Shown here: positions 1-9,174 of the stretch, piece by piece
Layout of the letters: every line of letters starts with the position of its first letter
Numbering within the stretch: the first letter of the stretch is position 1
NCBI RefSeq assembly: GCF_020179755.1
Contig: NZ_JAIUCY010000007.1
Coordinates: forward strand, 177,297 to 241,296
DNA: 64,000 bases
Direction of reading: 5' to 3'
Origin: Herbaspirillum sp. alder98
Lineage (GTDB): Bacteria > Pseudomonadota > Gammaproteobacteria > Burkholderiales > Burkholderiaceae_D
Notes under the pieces: generated by a model
Seen by the model: only the letters and a program-made list of their open reading frames with translations
Told to the model about the DNA's origin: nothing
Databases searched by the model: none
Position numbers and translations under genes: made by a program

Positions 1-1073
1 GCCGCGACCGCACGGCCGCCGTCGTCATGACCGGATCGCATCTGGACTCGGTGCCACGCGGCGGGAATTACGACGGCGCCGCGGGCGTCGTGGCCGGGCT
101 GGCCGTGTTGGCCGGCTGGATCGCTGCCGGGCTGCAGCCGCAATGCGATGTCACGGTGATGGGCATCCGGGCCGAAGAAAGCGCCTGGTTCCCGGTGTCC
201 TATATCGGCAGCAAATCGGCCTTCGGCTTGTTGCCGGCCGAGACGCTGGAGATCCTGCGACTGGATACCCGACGCAGCCTGCGCGCCCATCTTGAACAAT
301 GCGGCGGTCGTCCCGACGATATCGGCGTGGCGCCGCCGCATCTGATAGCCAGCCGCATCGCCTGCTTTCTCGAACTCCACATCGAGCAGGGCCCGGTGCT
401 GGTGGAGGCAGGCCAGCAAGTGGGCGTCGTGACCGGCATCTGCGGCAGCCTGCGCTATCGCCATGCCCAGGTGAGCGGCGACTACGCGCACTCCGGCGCG
501 ACGCCACGCAGTCATCGTCACGATGCGGTGGTGGCGCTGGCTGAAGTCATCGCGCGCTTGCAGCAGGACTGGGCCAGCATGGAAGCGCAAGGCCATGAGC
601 TGACCCTGACCTTCGGCCAGGTGTTTACCGACGCCGGCCAGGCCGACATCAGCAAGGTGTCAGGATTAGTGAGTTTTGGCGTCGATGTACGATCACGCAG
701 CATCGACAGTTTGCACTGCATGGAACGCCATCTGCTGGATGCGGTGGCGGCCGCCGAACAGCGTCATGGCGTGCGCTTTGCGCTGGGAGAACGCACCGGC
801 AGCCAGCCGGCGCAAATGGATCCGCTGCTGCAGGACCAGCTGCAAGCGGCCGCACAAGGATTCGACCTGTCGCAGCGGCGCCTGCCCAGCGGCGCCGGCC
901 ATGACTCGGCGCTGTTCGCCAATCAGGGCATCCCGACCGGCATGCTGTTCGTGCGTAACGGCAATGGCAGCCACAATCCCGACGAGGCCATGGAGCTTGA
1001 TGACTTCGCGGCCGGCACCCGAGTGCTGGCGCGGGTGATGGCGGCACGTGCAGGACTAACAGACATCGTATAA
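1..1073 (+). CDS. M20-family amidohydrolase (N-carbamoyl-L-amino acid hydrolase / allantoate amidohydrolase type), 5' partial
   Basis: The reading frame is open from base 3, so the true start lies before the window and only the C-terminal ~355 residues are present. The sequence carries the hallmarks of the M20 hydantoinase/carbamoylase branch: a metal-binding GSHLDSVPRGGNYDG stretch near the left edge, RAEES (bridging Glu pair), ELHIEQGPVL, the dimerisation-domain AHSGATP segment and a late SGAGHDSALFA metal/active-site motif. Family enzymes hydrolyse N-carbamoyl amino acids or allantoate in purine/pyrimidine or hydantoin breakdown; the substrate cannot be decided from this fragment. It ends in TAA and is followed by two GC-rich hairpins. 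Confidence 0.85.
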   Translation, partial: RDRTAAVVMTGSHLDSVPRGGNYDGAAGVVAGLAVLAGWIAAGLQPQCDVTVMGIRAEESAWFPVSYIGSKSAFGLLPAETLEILRLDTRRSLRAHLEQCGGRPDDIGVAPPHLIASRIACFLELHIEQGPVLVEAGQQVGVVTGICGSLRYRHAQVSGDYAHSGATPRSHRHDAVVALAEVIARLQQDWASMEAQGHELTLTFGQVFTDAGQADISKVSGLVSFGVDVRSRSIDSLHCMERHLLDAVAAAEQRHGVRFALGERTGSQPAQMDPLLQDQLQAAAQGFDLSQRRLPSGAGHDSALFANQGIPTGMLFVRNGNGSHNPDEAMELDDFAAGTRVLARVMAARAGLTDIV

Positions 1074-1083
1074 GTCGACGCTG

Positions 1084-1130
1084 CTGCTGCACGGCAGCAG
1101 TGTTGCTTTTGCGCGCATAGTAATGCGCGC
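1084..1130 (+). terminator. Double hairpin downstream of the amidohydrolase
   Basis: Two consecutive perfect stems are visible: CTGCTGC/GCAGCAG (1084-1100) followed by a T-rich TGTTGCTTTT, then GCGCGCAT/ATGCGCGC (1111-1130) followed by CTCTTCTCT. The first resembles an intrinsic terminator for the upstream gene. The remaining ~150 bases before the chemoreceptor show no other clear signal. Confidence 0.5.
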
Positions 1131-1281
1131 CTCTTCTCTGTCTCTACAAAAGCCAGTAATCTGGATCAGCATCCGCAGGTTGTGATTCACACCCACGCCA
1201 GCGGCGACGACCAATAATAATCAATAACAATAATTCTGGGACCCGACGGGCCACGCCCGTCATCTGATCGTCGAGACATTC

Positions 1282-2844
1282 ATGAAAATCCTGACCAACA
1301 TGCGGATCGCCAACCGCCTGACGCTTGGCTTCGCCCTGGTTCTTCTGTTAGCCATCCTGTCGACCTCGATGTCACTGCTCGACGCCCGACGCAACGCCGA
1401 CGCCACGCGGCAGATGATGGAGGTGCCGCTGGCCAAGGAACGGCTGGTGGCCGACTGGTTCGTACTGACTTATTCGGCCGTGGTGCGCACCTCGATGATT
1501 GCGCGCAGCAGCGACGCCGAGTTGTCCAATACCTTCAAGGAAGACATCGACGAGAGCGTCAAGAAGGGCAGCGCGGTCATCAAGAAGATAGAACCGCTGC
1601 TGCAGTCGGAGCAGGAGAAAGGCTTGATGGCCGGCATCCTGGACGCGCGCAAGAAATACCAGGCGGCCAAGGAGCTGGTCATGAACACGCGCAAGACCGG
1701 TGACGCGGCGGCCTCCGAGAAGGCCTACGGGGAGGTCTTCGATCCCGCCGCCAAGGCTTACGTCGCTCAATTGAACGGCTTGCTGGCGATGCAGCGCCAG
1801 TCGATCGATGCGATGGCTGCCGAGATCGACCGCAGCAGCGCGCGCAGCATGCAATTGATGATCGTGCTGGGCATCCTGCTGGTGGCCATCGGCGCGGTGG
1901 CGGTGATCATCATCGGGCGCAGCATCACCACGCCGCTCAAGCGGGCGCTGCAGGTGGCGCGGCAAGTCGCCGCCGGTGACCTGTCGGGACACATCGCCCC
2001 CAAGGGTCGCGACGAAATCGCCGACCTGATGCGCGCATTGGCCGAGATGAACAGCGCGCTGCGGGTGATCGTGGGCGAGGTGCAGAACGGCACCAATTCG
2101 ATCTCCAGCGCCGCCAGCGAGATTGCATCGGGCAACTTCGACCTGTCGTCGCGTACCGAACAGCAGGCCGGCTCACTCGAAGAAACCGCCGCCTCCATCG
2201 AGCAGCTCACGTCCACCGTGCGACAGAACGCCGAGAATGCGCAGCAGGCCAACCAGCTGGCGCAGGACGCATCGAACGTGGCCGTCAAGGGCAGCGGAGT
2301 GGTCTCGCAGGTGGTGCAGACCATGGGCTCGATCAACGACTCGTCGAAGAAGATCGTCGACATCATCGGCGTCATCGATGGCATCGCTTTCCAGACCAAT
2401 ATCCTGGCCCTGAATGCCGCCGTGGAAGCGGCGCGTGCCGGCGAACAGGGTCGCGGCTTTGCGGTGGTGGCATCCGAAGTGCGCTCGCTGGCGCAGCGCT
2501 CGGCTGCTGCCGCCAAGGAGATCAAGACCCTGATCGACGCCTCGGTTGAAAAGGTCGATGCCGGCAGTCAGCTGGTCGACCAGGCCGGCGCCACCATGGA
2601 CGACGTGGTGCAGAGCATCCGCCGCGTAACCGACATCATGGGCGAGATCTCGGTGGCCAGCCGCGAACAGAGTTCAGGCATCGACCAGATCAGCCGCGCC
2701 GTCACCGAGATCGATGACGCCACCCAGCAGAATGCGGCGCTGGTCGAGCAGGCTACGGCCACCTCCGACCTGTTGCGCGCGCAGGCCGAGAAGCTGGCGG
2801 AGGCAGGACGCAAGTTCAACCTGGGGCCGGTTCAGGCAGGCTGA
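1282..2844 (+). CDS. Methyl-accepting chemotaxis protein (Tsr/Tar-like)
   Basis: A 520-residue transmembrane chemoreceptor. TM1 spans about residues 11-30, a periplasmic four-helix-bundle ligand domain of ~155 residues follows, TM2 lies at about 188-212, then a HAMP linker and a long cytoplasmic signalling coiled coil. The hairpin tip is highly conserved ([19 protein letters not shown] and [18 protein letters not shown]), which is where CheA/CheW bind. The C-terminus ends at ...LGPVQAG with no NWETF-type CheR tether. Its stop overlaps by 13 bases the 3' end of the convergent amidotransferase gene. The ligand is unknown. Confidence 0.95.
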   Translation: MKILTNMRIANRLTLGFALVLLLAILSTSMSLLDARRNADATRQMMEVPLAKERLVADWFVLTYSAVVRTSMIARSSDAELSNTFKEDIDESVKKGSAVIKKIEPLLQSEQEKGLMAGILDARKKYQAAKELVMNTRKTGDAAASEKAYGEVFDPAAKAYVAQLNGLLAMQRQSIDAMAAEIDRSSARSMQLMIVLGILLVAIGAVAVIIIGRSITTPLKRALQVARQVAAGDLSGHIAPKGRDEIADLMRALAEMNSALRVIVGEVQNGTNSISSAASEIASGNFDLSSRTEQQAGSLEETAASIEQLTSTVRQNAENAQQANQLAQDASNVAVKGSGVVSQVVQTMGSINDSSKKIVDIIGVIDGIAFQTNILALNAAVEAARAGEQGRGFAVVASEVRSLAQRSAAAAKEIKTLIDASVEKVDAGSQLVDQAGATMDDVVQSIRRVTDIMGEISVASREQSSGIDQISRAVTEIDDATQQNAALVEQATATSDLLRAQAEKLAEAGRKFNLGPVQAG

Positions 2845-3563
2845 ACCTGATTCTGTGCAAGGCTGCCCAGCCAGCCTTGCCAGAATTGCTGTGAAGCCCG
2901 ATGAAAGTCGTGACCATAGCGATCGGCATCGGCACGCAGGCTGCTCAGGCTGATGTTGCGGGTGTGGGCGATCTCATGGGCATGCCCGATCAGCCAGCGC
3001 TCCACCATGCGCACGTCGAACTCCGGATGAAATTGCAGGCCCAGGCCATGCCGGCCCCAGGAGAAGGCCTGGTTCGGATAGCGTTCGCTGCAGGCCAGGT
3101 GACGCGCGCCGACGGGCAGGTCGAAGGTGTCGCCATGCCATTGCAGCACCCGCATGTCGTGCCCCAGCAATTGCGCCATCCACGGCACGTCGTCGGCATG
3201 CGCGCCAGGCTGCAGCGAAGCCCATCCGATTTCCTTGCCGGCGGTGCCCGGATACACCCGCGCATGCAGGGCCGCGGCCATCAACTGCGCGCCCAGGCAA
3301 ATGCCCAGGGTCGGCAGATCTTCCAGCAGACGTGCACGCAACCAGGCGATCTCGGCACGCAGATAGGGATAGCGATCGATGTCGTACACCGCGATCGGCC
3401 CGCCCAGCACCACCACCAGATCGGCATCCAGCGGCGAACAGTCGGAGAACGAATCCACGCCGATATCCAGATAGCGGATCTGGTAGCCGTTCCCGGCCAG
3501 CAGCGGCGCCAGCTGGCCGAGATCTTCGAAGGCGACGTGGCGTAGAGCAAGGGCTGTTTTCAT
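2832..3563 (-). CDS. Class I glutamine amidotransferase (GMP synthase-like GATase1)
   Basis: A 243-residue stand-alone GATase1 domain when read from the ATG at 3563 ([10 protein letters not shown]). The nucleophile elbow GICLGAQ places the catalytic Cys at residue 89; the downstream LQFHPEFD supplies the His (and nearby Glu) of the triad. Such free-standing proteins hydrolyse glutamine or gamma-glutamyl compounds, often in polyamine or amino-acid metabolism, but the acceptor is unknown. A longer frame begins at an ATG at 3611 and adds 16 weakly conserved residues; neither start has a good ribosome site, and homology to the family's usual N-terminus favours 3563. It is convergent with the chemoreceptor. 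Confidence 0.85.
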   Translation of the reverse strand: MKTALALRHVAFEDLGQLAPLLAGNGYQIRYLDIGVDSFSDCSPLDADLVVVLGGPIAVYDIDRYPYLRAEIAWLRARLLEDLPTLGICLGAQLMAAALHARVYPGTAGKEIGWASLQPGAHADDVPWMAQLLGHDMRVLQWHGDTFDLPVGARHLACSERYPNQAFSWGRHGLGLQFHPEFDVRMVERWLIGHAHEIAHTRNISLSSLRADADRYGHDFHRASQQFWQGWLGSLAQNQVQPA

Positions 3564-3611
3564 GGAGGAGGAGAGGTTCGAAACGAGCGTTGAGGCGGGT
3601 GCTGCTGTCAT

Positions 3612-4023
3612 TCGCTATATCTTACCGTATACAACGAATGGCTGAAGAACTCCTTCAAATCTCTTGAACGACTTCATTGAATCTAGATATCGGCACGATA
3701 GTATTTACCTGGTGCCATCATTTTCCGCAGTGATCAGACCTGCATTTTCCGTTGGGCCGATCAACCAGAATCCCTTTACCACAAAGGCTTTCCACTGATT
3801 TATCGCCAGCACCTGGGACACGCATAGATTATTAAAATAACAATTACCTCTATACGAAAAAACTGATTGTTCTTGTTTTGGGAATTATGTATTCCGGTTT
3901 AGCTCCTTTTTCTCGATCGCGGCAATCCCTAAACTTGGTTCCACGATGAAAGCAAACAGCGACTGATCCAACAACCAACGGGCCGGGCTAGCTTGCACAT
4001 CATTTCTCTCACAAGGAACTATC
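3612..4023. other. AT-rich intergenic region upstream of DUF4148 gene
   Basis: About 410 bases without a convincing reading frame and visibly richer in A/T than the flanking genes. It must carry the divergent promoters of the amidotransferase (minus) and the DUF4148 gene (plus). An AAGGA ribosome site sits just before the ATG at 4024. I see no clear operator or repeat. Confidence 0.5.
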
Positions 4024-4428
4024 ATGAACACCAAGAACATTGCAAAGAACCTTTTCGCTGGCATCCTGTTGAGCAGCGCCGTCGGCGCCGTGATGGCCGA
4101 AGCAGCCTATCCAGTTGAAACCGAATTCCACTCCACCAAGTCGCGCGCAGAAGTCATCGCCGAATTGCAACAGGCACGTGCCAACGGCGAAATCCTGGTC
4201 ACCGACCGCTATCCTGCCGACAAGCCTGTGGTGTCGACCGTGACCCGCGCCGAAGTCGTGGCTGAATTGAAGCAAGCCCGCGCCAATGGCGAAATCCTGG
4301 TCAGCGACCAATATCCTGCCGACAAGCCATTCCACTCGACCCTGACCCGTCAACAAGTCAAGGACGAACTGCAACAGGCACGTTCGGAAGGCCAGGTCGT
4401 GAGCAACGCGCAAGATCGCCCGCTGTAA
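4024..4428 (+). CDS. DUF4148-type secreted protein built from three repeats
   Basis: A 134-residue small exported protein. Residues 1-25 form a signal peptide with cleavage after AEA or MAEA. The mature part is three tandem repeats of ~32 residues, each with the pattern S/T-T-x-(R/K)-x-x-V-x-x-E-L-x-x-A-R-x-x-G, the first two continuing into GEILV(T/S)D and YPADKP. This matches the DUF4148 family, which is expanded in Burkholderiales and has no known function. Canonical DUF4148 proteins usually carry one or two copies, so the near-identical array suggests recent internal duplication. It is monocistronic, with a ribosome site AAGGA and a strong terminator downstream. Confidence 0.85.
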   Translation: MNTKNIAKNLFAGILLSSAVGAVMAEAAYPVETEFHSTKSRAEVIAELQQARANGEILVTDRYPADKPVVSTVTRAEVVAELKQARANGEILVSDQYPADKPFHSTLTRQQVKDELQQARSEGQVVSNAQDRPL

Positions 4429-4518
4429 TTTGCACTAACTGATTGTTTGATCGCCCGGCGCCACAAGCGCCCGGCGACGGTAGATGCCGGTGACCCCGGT
4501 AATGCCATGATCTCCCCT

Positions 4519-4578
4519 GACGGGCCCCACAAAAGCGACGCTTCTCCCTCGTCGTTAGTAGTGGGGCCCGTCTTCTTT
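4519..4578 (+). terminator. Strong intrinsic terminator of the DUF4148 gene
   Basis: A 12-bp perfect inverted repeat, GACGGGCCCCAC (4519-4530) and GTGGGGCCCGTC (4561-4572), encloses a 30-base loop that itself contains a small CGACG/CGTCG stem, and is followed by TTCTTTT. The T tract is on the plus strand only, so it serves the DUF4148 gene rather than the convergent mscS gene. Confidence 0.75.
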
Positions 4579-4598
4579 TGTGGCGCCTGTCTTCCTTC

Positions 4599-5714
4599 TT
4601 ATTCGCGTGGCGAGCCATCGATGATGGTATCGAGCGCATCGGCATTGTTCCCTCTGGGCTCGACCTCGGCCCGCAGGCGCGGCAGCGCGCTCGGATGATT
4701 CCTGGCGATGAAGCCGATCATGTGTTCGCGTACCTGGCAACGCAGGTCGAAAGCGCTACCCGAATCGACGGCCGACACCAGCAGCCGAATCTGCATGCTG
4801 CGTTCGCTGGCGTCGGTGACGTGCATCACGCACACGCGCTGGTCCCACAGTGGCAGGGTGCGCAGCACCCGCTCGAATTCAGCGCGAATCTCTTGCGCAG
4901 GAACCGAGAAATCCATCCACAGAAATACGGTACCGAGGATGGTGGCCGAGGTATGGGTCCAGTTCTCGAACGGATTTTCAATGAACCACTGGAGCGGCAC
5001 GATCATGCGCCGCTCATCCCAGATCTTGACCACCACGAAAGTGCCGGTGATTTCTTCCACGCGACCCCATTCGCCCTTGACGATGAGCACGTCGTCGATG
5101 CGTATCGGTTGCGAAAACGCAATCTGCAAGCCTGCAAAGAAGTTGCCCAGCACCGGCTTGGCCGCAATACCGGCGACGATGCCGGCGACACCCGCCGATG
5201 CCAGCAAGCTGGCGCCGAACTGACGCGCACCCGGCAGCGTCAGCAGCACAAACGACAAACCCAGCAGCGCAATGATGAAATAGGCGCTGCGCGAGAGCAC
5301 CCGGGTCTGGGTCAGGATGCGACGAGCCCTGAGGTTGTCGGCCACATTGTAGGGATTGAGCTTGATGACGGTGACGCTGACCGACTTCACGCAGCGCATC
5401 AGGAACCAGGTCAGCGCCAGCACCAGCGCCACCGATGTCACATACGACACACTGGTCAGGCCGGGCGTATTGTCAGGCGCGCCTGTCAGCACCAGCCGCA
5501 CCATGAACAGGATCAGGCAGGCCCGCCCTGCATTGAACGCCACTTCGGTGGCGGTGGTGGTAAAGGGATGGCCGCGCGCCAGGCGCCGCACCAGCATGGT
5601 GCCCAGGCGATGCAGGATGATCGCCGCCACGATGGCGATCAGCGACACACCGATCACAATCAGGCCGGAGCGCAACGGCCCCTCATTCATGTTGTAGAGA
5701 AAATCCAGATCCAT
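4599..5714 (-). CDS. MscS-family mechanosensitive ion channel
   Basis: A 371-residue inner-membrane protein with about four or five N-terminal hydrophobic helices, followed by the pore helix and beta domain typical of small-conductance channels. The pore-lining TM3 and linker read AGVAGIVAGIAAKPVLGNFF, then the beta domain with QPIRIDDVLIV, a GRVEEI segment and the NPFENWT motif. Role: release of solutes on hypo-osmotic shock. The ATG at 5714 has an AGGAAG site five bases upstream; just above it lies a short palindrome TTGTCAAATTGACAA. Same-strand upstream neighbour is the FUSC protein (94-base gap). Confidence 0.92.
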   Translation of the reverse strand: MDLDFLYNMNEGPLRSGLIVIGVSLIAIVAAIILHRLGTMLVRRLARGHPFTTTATEVAFNAGRACLILFMVRLVLTGAPDNTPGLTSVSYVTSVALVLALTWFLMRCVKSVSVTVIKLNPYNVADNLRARRILTQTRVLSRSAYFIIALLGLSFVLLTLPGARQFGASLLASAGVAGIVAGIAAKPVLGNFFAGLQIAFSQPIRIDDVLIVKGEWGRVEEITGTFVVVKIWDERRMIVPLQWFIENPFENWTHTSATILGTVFLWMDFSVPAQEIRAEFERVLRTLPLWDQRVCVMHVTDASERSMQIRLLVSAVDSGSAFDLRCQVREHMIGFIARNHPSALPRLRAEVEPRGNNADALDTIIDGSPRE

Positions 5715-5808
5715 GGCTTCCTTTTCGTGATTGTCAATTTGACAAAATCACCGCCCGTGGCGCGATGACGCGTCGTTCCGGGGTTCGACAGGGAAGCCGG
5801 TTTTTGTT

Positions 5809-7896
5809 TCAATCGCGCTGGCTCGTATTTTGTGGATAAAGCGCAGTGGCCAGCAGGCATAGGGTTTCGACGGCATCGGCGGCGGCCAGTTGCACCGGCG
5901 CCGGGCGTGCCTGCAACACGCCCCGCAACGTTTGCAGCGCTTGCCGCTGCCGTGCGCTGGCGCAATCCTCGAGGGCTGCGGCCATTTCGCCCAGCCACTG
6001 GTCCAGCGCCGGCATGGCGCCCTGCGGATGCAACCAGAGATGGCTGGCGGCAGCGGCCAACCTGCGCGACAACGCCACTGCCGAACGCGCGGCCTCGCGC
6101 TGCGCGCCGTGCAGGCCGCCCTCGCGCGCCAGCCGCTGCAACATCAATCCGGCCTCGACGTTGGCCACGCAGGCATCGCGGCGACCGGCATGCATCGCGG
6201 CCGCGTCGCCCGCGCCATGCACGGCCTGGCGCAGACAGGCGATATTGAGCGCCGCCATGCGCGCCAGTTGCCCGGGCAGGTCGGCGCGCTGGCGGCGTGG
6301 CCAGAACAGGTAGCTGGCCAACAAGGCCACGACCGTGCCGATGACATTGTTGCCGCCGCGCAGCATGGCATTGCTCAACTGCTGCCCCGGATCGCCACCG
6401 ACATCGGCCACCAGCACGAAGACCGGCGTGAGGAAAGTGGCATACAGCCCATAACTGACCGGACGCAATGCCATCGTCAGCACCGTCAGCGGAAACACCA
6501 GCAACGCCAGCGCCAGGGGCGAGTGGATGAATAGCGACAGCACGACCGCCAACGCGCCACCGACCACGCTGCCGATGGCGCGCTCCAGGCTGCGCGACCA
6601 GCTATCGGCAATGGTCGGTTGCATCACCAGCATGGTGGCCATGGTGGCCCAATAACCGAAGGGCAACTCCAGCAGATGCACGATCAGATAGGTCGCGCCG
6701 GCTGCGGCCGCACAACGCCAGCCGTGCTGCCATTCGTCAGAGCCCGCTTCGACATGCAACAGCGCCCGGCGCCACAGGCCGCGCACCCGCGCCCACCCGG
6801 CGCGCATGCCGATCGGGCGCACCACGGCGCTGCGGGCGGCGTGTTTCAGGTCGGCCGCATCGGCGCTGCCGCTTTCGGCCAACGGCGCCTGCGCCAGCTG
6901 AAGGCGATGCGTGGTGGCTGCCGGCAGGCGAGCCACCAGTTGCCGCAGGCGCATCATCACGCGCGCATCGTCGGCCGGCGATTTCATGGCGCCGGCAGGC
7001 TTGCCGAAATCGCGCTGCATGGCGCGCATCAACTGCGCCATCGCGTGCAGGATGCGTCCGGTGCGCCGACGTGCGCGCGGCGACTGGTAATGCGTCAGCC
7101 GCAAGTCGACCAGCACGGTGAGGCAGTCCAGCAACTCGCCCGCGCGCGCCAGCCGCACCAGCAGGTTCTCATACAGCCAGCGCGACTCGGTGCGCTCGAT
7201 GGCGACTTCGCCCAGACGCCGACGCGCCGCATCGAGGTCGATGCGCGCATGACGCCGGGACTGCGCTGCCAGGTCGGCGGCATGCGCCAGTCGCGCCGGC
7301 TCCTGCTGATCCCCTTCGACGGCGGCCATCCCGGCCAGGTCGGCCAATGCGCCATATACGCGCGCCACGGCCTGGCGTGCCGGCGCGAATGGATGGATGC
7401 GCCAGGCCGTCAGCCCCAACAGCGTGGCCCAGATGCATCCGCAGAAGTAGATCAGCACATGGCTGTGCGAAAAGGGATGCAATACCGGTGGCGCATCGGC
7501 CATGATGGCCGAGACCCCGGCGGCCAGCATCATCACCAGGCCGACTGCGGCGCCGTAGATGCGCGAAAAACCGGCCACGCCGGCGCACGCCATGATCGCC
7601 AGCAAGCCAGCCTCCACGCTCCAGCCGGCGACGCTGGCGGCAAACACGCCGCCCAGGGTCGAGAGCACCGCAAAGCCGCCCATCGACAGCAGGCGAGCCC
7701 GATTGGAACCGGCGCTGTCGGCCAGGCAGGTCAGGAAGGCGCCGATGGCGGCCCATGAGAACAGCGGATTGCCCAGCCATTCACCCAGCAACAGCATCAC
7801 GCTGGCGCCGCAGGCGGCCCGCAGCCCTTCGGACAGGTTGGCATGACGTAACGGGAAGCGCACCAGCCAGCGCTGCAATGGCGGACGCAGGTGCAT
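5809..7896 (-). CDS. FUSC-family membrane protein (YccS/AaeB-like exporter)
   Basis: A ~695-residue inner-membrane protein with the duplicated FUSC architecture: an N-terminal block of roughly six hydrophobic helices (starting around the LLGEWLGNPLFSWAAIGAF segment), a ~250-residue cytoplasmic helical region, a second six-helix block (around PFGYWATMATMLVMQPTIAD) and a helical C-terminal tail. Relatives include fusaric acid resistance proteins and the AaeB aromatic-acid efflux pump, so export of aromatic acids is a plausible but unproven role. The start at 7896 follows an AGGG site; an upstream in-frame ATG at 7947 would add 17 residues. Located just upstream of mscS on the same strand. Confidence 0.85.
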   Translation of the reverse strand: MHLRPPLQRWLVRFPLRHANLSEGLRAACGASVMLLLGEWLGNPLFSWAAIGAFLTCLADSAGSNRARLLSMGGFAVLSTLGGVFAASVAGWSVEAGLLAIMACAGVAGFSRIYGAAVGLVMMLAAGVSAIMADAPPVLHPFSHSHVLIYFCGCIWATLLGLTAWRIHPFAPARQAVARVYGALADLAGMAAVEGDQQEPARLAHAADLAAQSRRHARIDLDAARRRLGEVAIERTESRWLYENLLVRLARAGELLDCLTVLVDLRLTHYQSPRARRRTGRILHAMAQLMRAMQRDFGKPAGAMKSPADDARVMMRLRQLVARLPAATTHRLQLAQAPLAESGSADAADLKHAARSAVVRPIGMRAGWARVRGLWRRALLHVEAGSDEWQHGWRCAAAAGATYLIVHLLELPFGYWATMATMLVMQPTIADSWSRSLERAIGSVVGGALAVVLSLFIHSPLALALLVFPLTVLTMALRPVSYGLYATFLTPVFVLVADVGGDPGQQLSNAMLRGGNNVIGTVVALLASYLFWPRRQRADLPGQLARMAALNIACLRQAVHGAGDAAAMHAGRRDACVANVEAGLMLQRLAREGGLHGAQREAARSAVALSRRLAAAASHLWLHPQGAMPALDQWLGEMAAALEDCASARQRQALQTLRGVLQARPAPVQLAAADAVETLCLLATALYPQNTSQRD

Positions 7897-8076
7897 CAAA
7901 GCACCCTGCAGGAGGGATAGCGAAGAGACTAATAGCGGCGGCGGCATGCTATGCGGAAATGCAATACGGAAGGTCGTGCCGCGCAACGCGGCCGGGGTCG
8001 AATCGCTGCAGTGTAGAGGGCCGCCTAAATGGCTGGTATGACTTAAGTTCGCCCGATCAAGTCGCGCTGTGCATGA

Positions 8077-8976
8077 TTAACCGGGGCCGCCCGGGCCGCC
8101 CGCAAACAGCTCGGCGCTGACCGCCATCCAGGCCCGTGCAGCATGCGAGAGGTAACCGCCGCGGGTCACATAAGCCACTTGCCATTGCACTTCGGGTTCG
8201 GTCAGGCGCACCGCCTGCAACTGGTCGGTGGCAATGCGATGGATGAATGGCTCGGGCAACAGCGCGGTGCCCATCCCGCCCAGGGCCATCGCCACCAGCC
8301 AGTCCCATTGGCCGCTCTGGGCGGCGACCTGCGGGGCGATGCCGATTTCGCGGAAGGTGCCGCGCAGACTGCGGGTGAGCCCAAATTCGTTATTGAGCAT
8401 GACCAGCGGCATGCCATCGAGCTGGCGGCAGCGCAGCGTGACGCGACCCTTCTGGAAGCTGCCGGCTTGCGCCACCGCCCAGATCGGATAACGCGCCACC
8501 GGCATCACCTCCAGTTCCAGCGCCGGGTCCACCGGCAGCACCGTCATGCCGATCTCGAGCTCACCGCTGGCGACCCGCTGTTCGATTTGCGGACCGGTGT
8601 CTTCCTTCAGCTTGAGGACAATCTCCGGATGCCGTTCGCGAAAGGCTTTCAGCACCGGCGTGCAGAGAATGTTGATCATCGGCGGGATGCCGATGTCCAG
8701 ATGCCCCAGGCGCTGCGCCTGGGTGTCGCGGATTTCTGCATGCAGGCGCTGCATGGCCGCCAGGATCTGCTGCCCCTGTTCATACACCACGCGACCGGTA
8801 TCGGTCAGTTGCAGGGTGCGGCTGTCGCGGATGAGCAGCGGGGCGTCGAGCTCCTGTTCCAGCTGGCGGACCATCTTGCTGACGGTCGACTGGGTGACGT
8901 GCAGTGCATCGGCGGCACGACTGAAGCTGTTCAGGCGCACCGTTTCGGTGAAGTAGCGCAGGGCGCGGATGTCCAC
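8077..8976 (-). CDS. LysR-type regulator divergent from the CoA-transferase
   Basis: A 299-residue LTTR if read from the GTG at 8976 (MDIRALRYFTETV, a very typical LTTR beginning); an upstream TTG at 9015 would add 13 residues. The N-terminal winged HTH contains SFSRAADALHVTQSTVSKMV; the rest is a substrate-binding regulatory domain. It is divergent from the acetyl-CoA hydrolase/transferase gene with ~200 bases between starts, so it probably controls that gene. The C-terminus ends in a short Gly-Pro-rich tail. Confidence 0.88.
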   Translation of the reverse strand: MDIRALRYFTETVRLNSFSRAADALHVTQSTVSKMVRQLEQELDAPLLIRDSRTLQLTDTGRVVYEQGQQILAAMQRLHAEIRDTQAQRLGHLDIGIPPMINILCTPVLKAFRERHPEIVLKLKEDTGPQIEQRVASGELEIGMTVLPVDPALELEVMPVARYPIWAVAQAGSFQKGRVTLRCRQLDGMPLVMLNNEFGLTRSLRGTFREIGIAPQVAAQSGQWDWLVAMALGGMGTALLPEPFIHRIATDQLQAVRLTEPEVQWQVAYVTRGGYLSHAARAWMAVSAELFAGGPGGPG

Positions 8977-9174
8977 GGTTGCCGGCTTTCGAAAGAGGAT
9001 GTTGAGGCGGATCAATGCATGGCGATTCCGACTGGAATCACGGAATTTAAATCATACAGTGCATGAGGGGCGACTTCTATACTGGGCGCAAAAGAACAAT
9101 GAAAGAAGTCCGCCATGGGCATGGTGGCGAGACCCATTTCGACTTTCCAAAAAGCCAACGAGCAGGAGCACAAG

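Noticed and set aside
4578..5768. Long open frame antisense to the MscS gene
   Set aside because: High-GC shadow frame: His/Gln/Arg-rich product with no domain, opposite a clear mechanosensitive channel.
6619..7758. Long open frame antisense to the FUSC gene
   Set aside because: Shadow of the FUSC coding sequence; the translated product is compositionally biased and without homology that I recognise.
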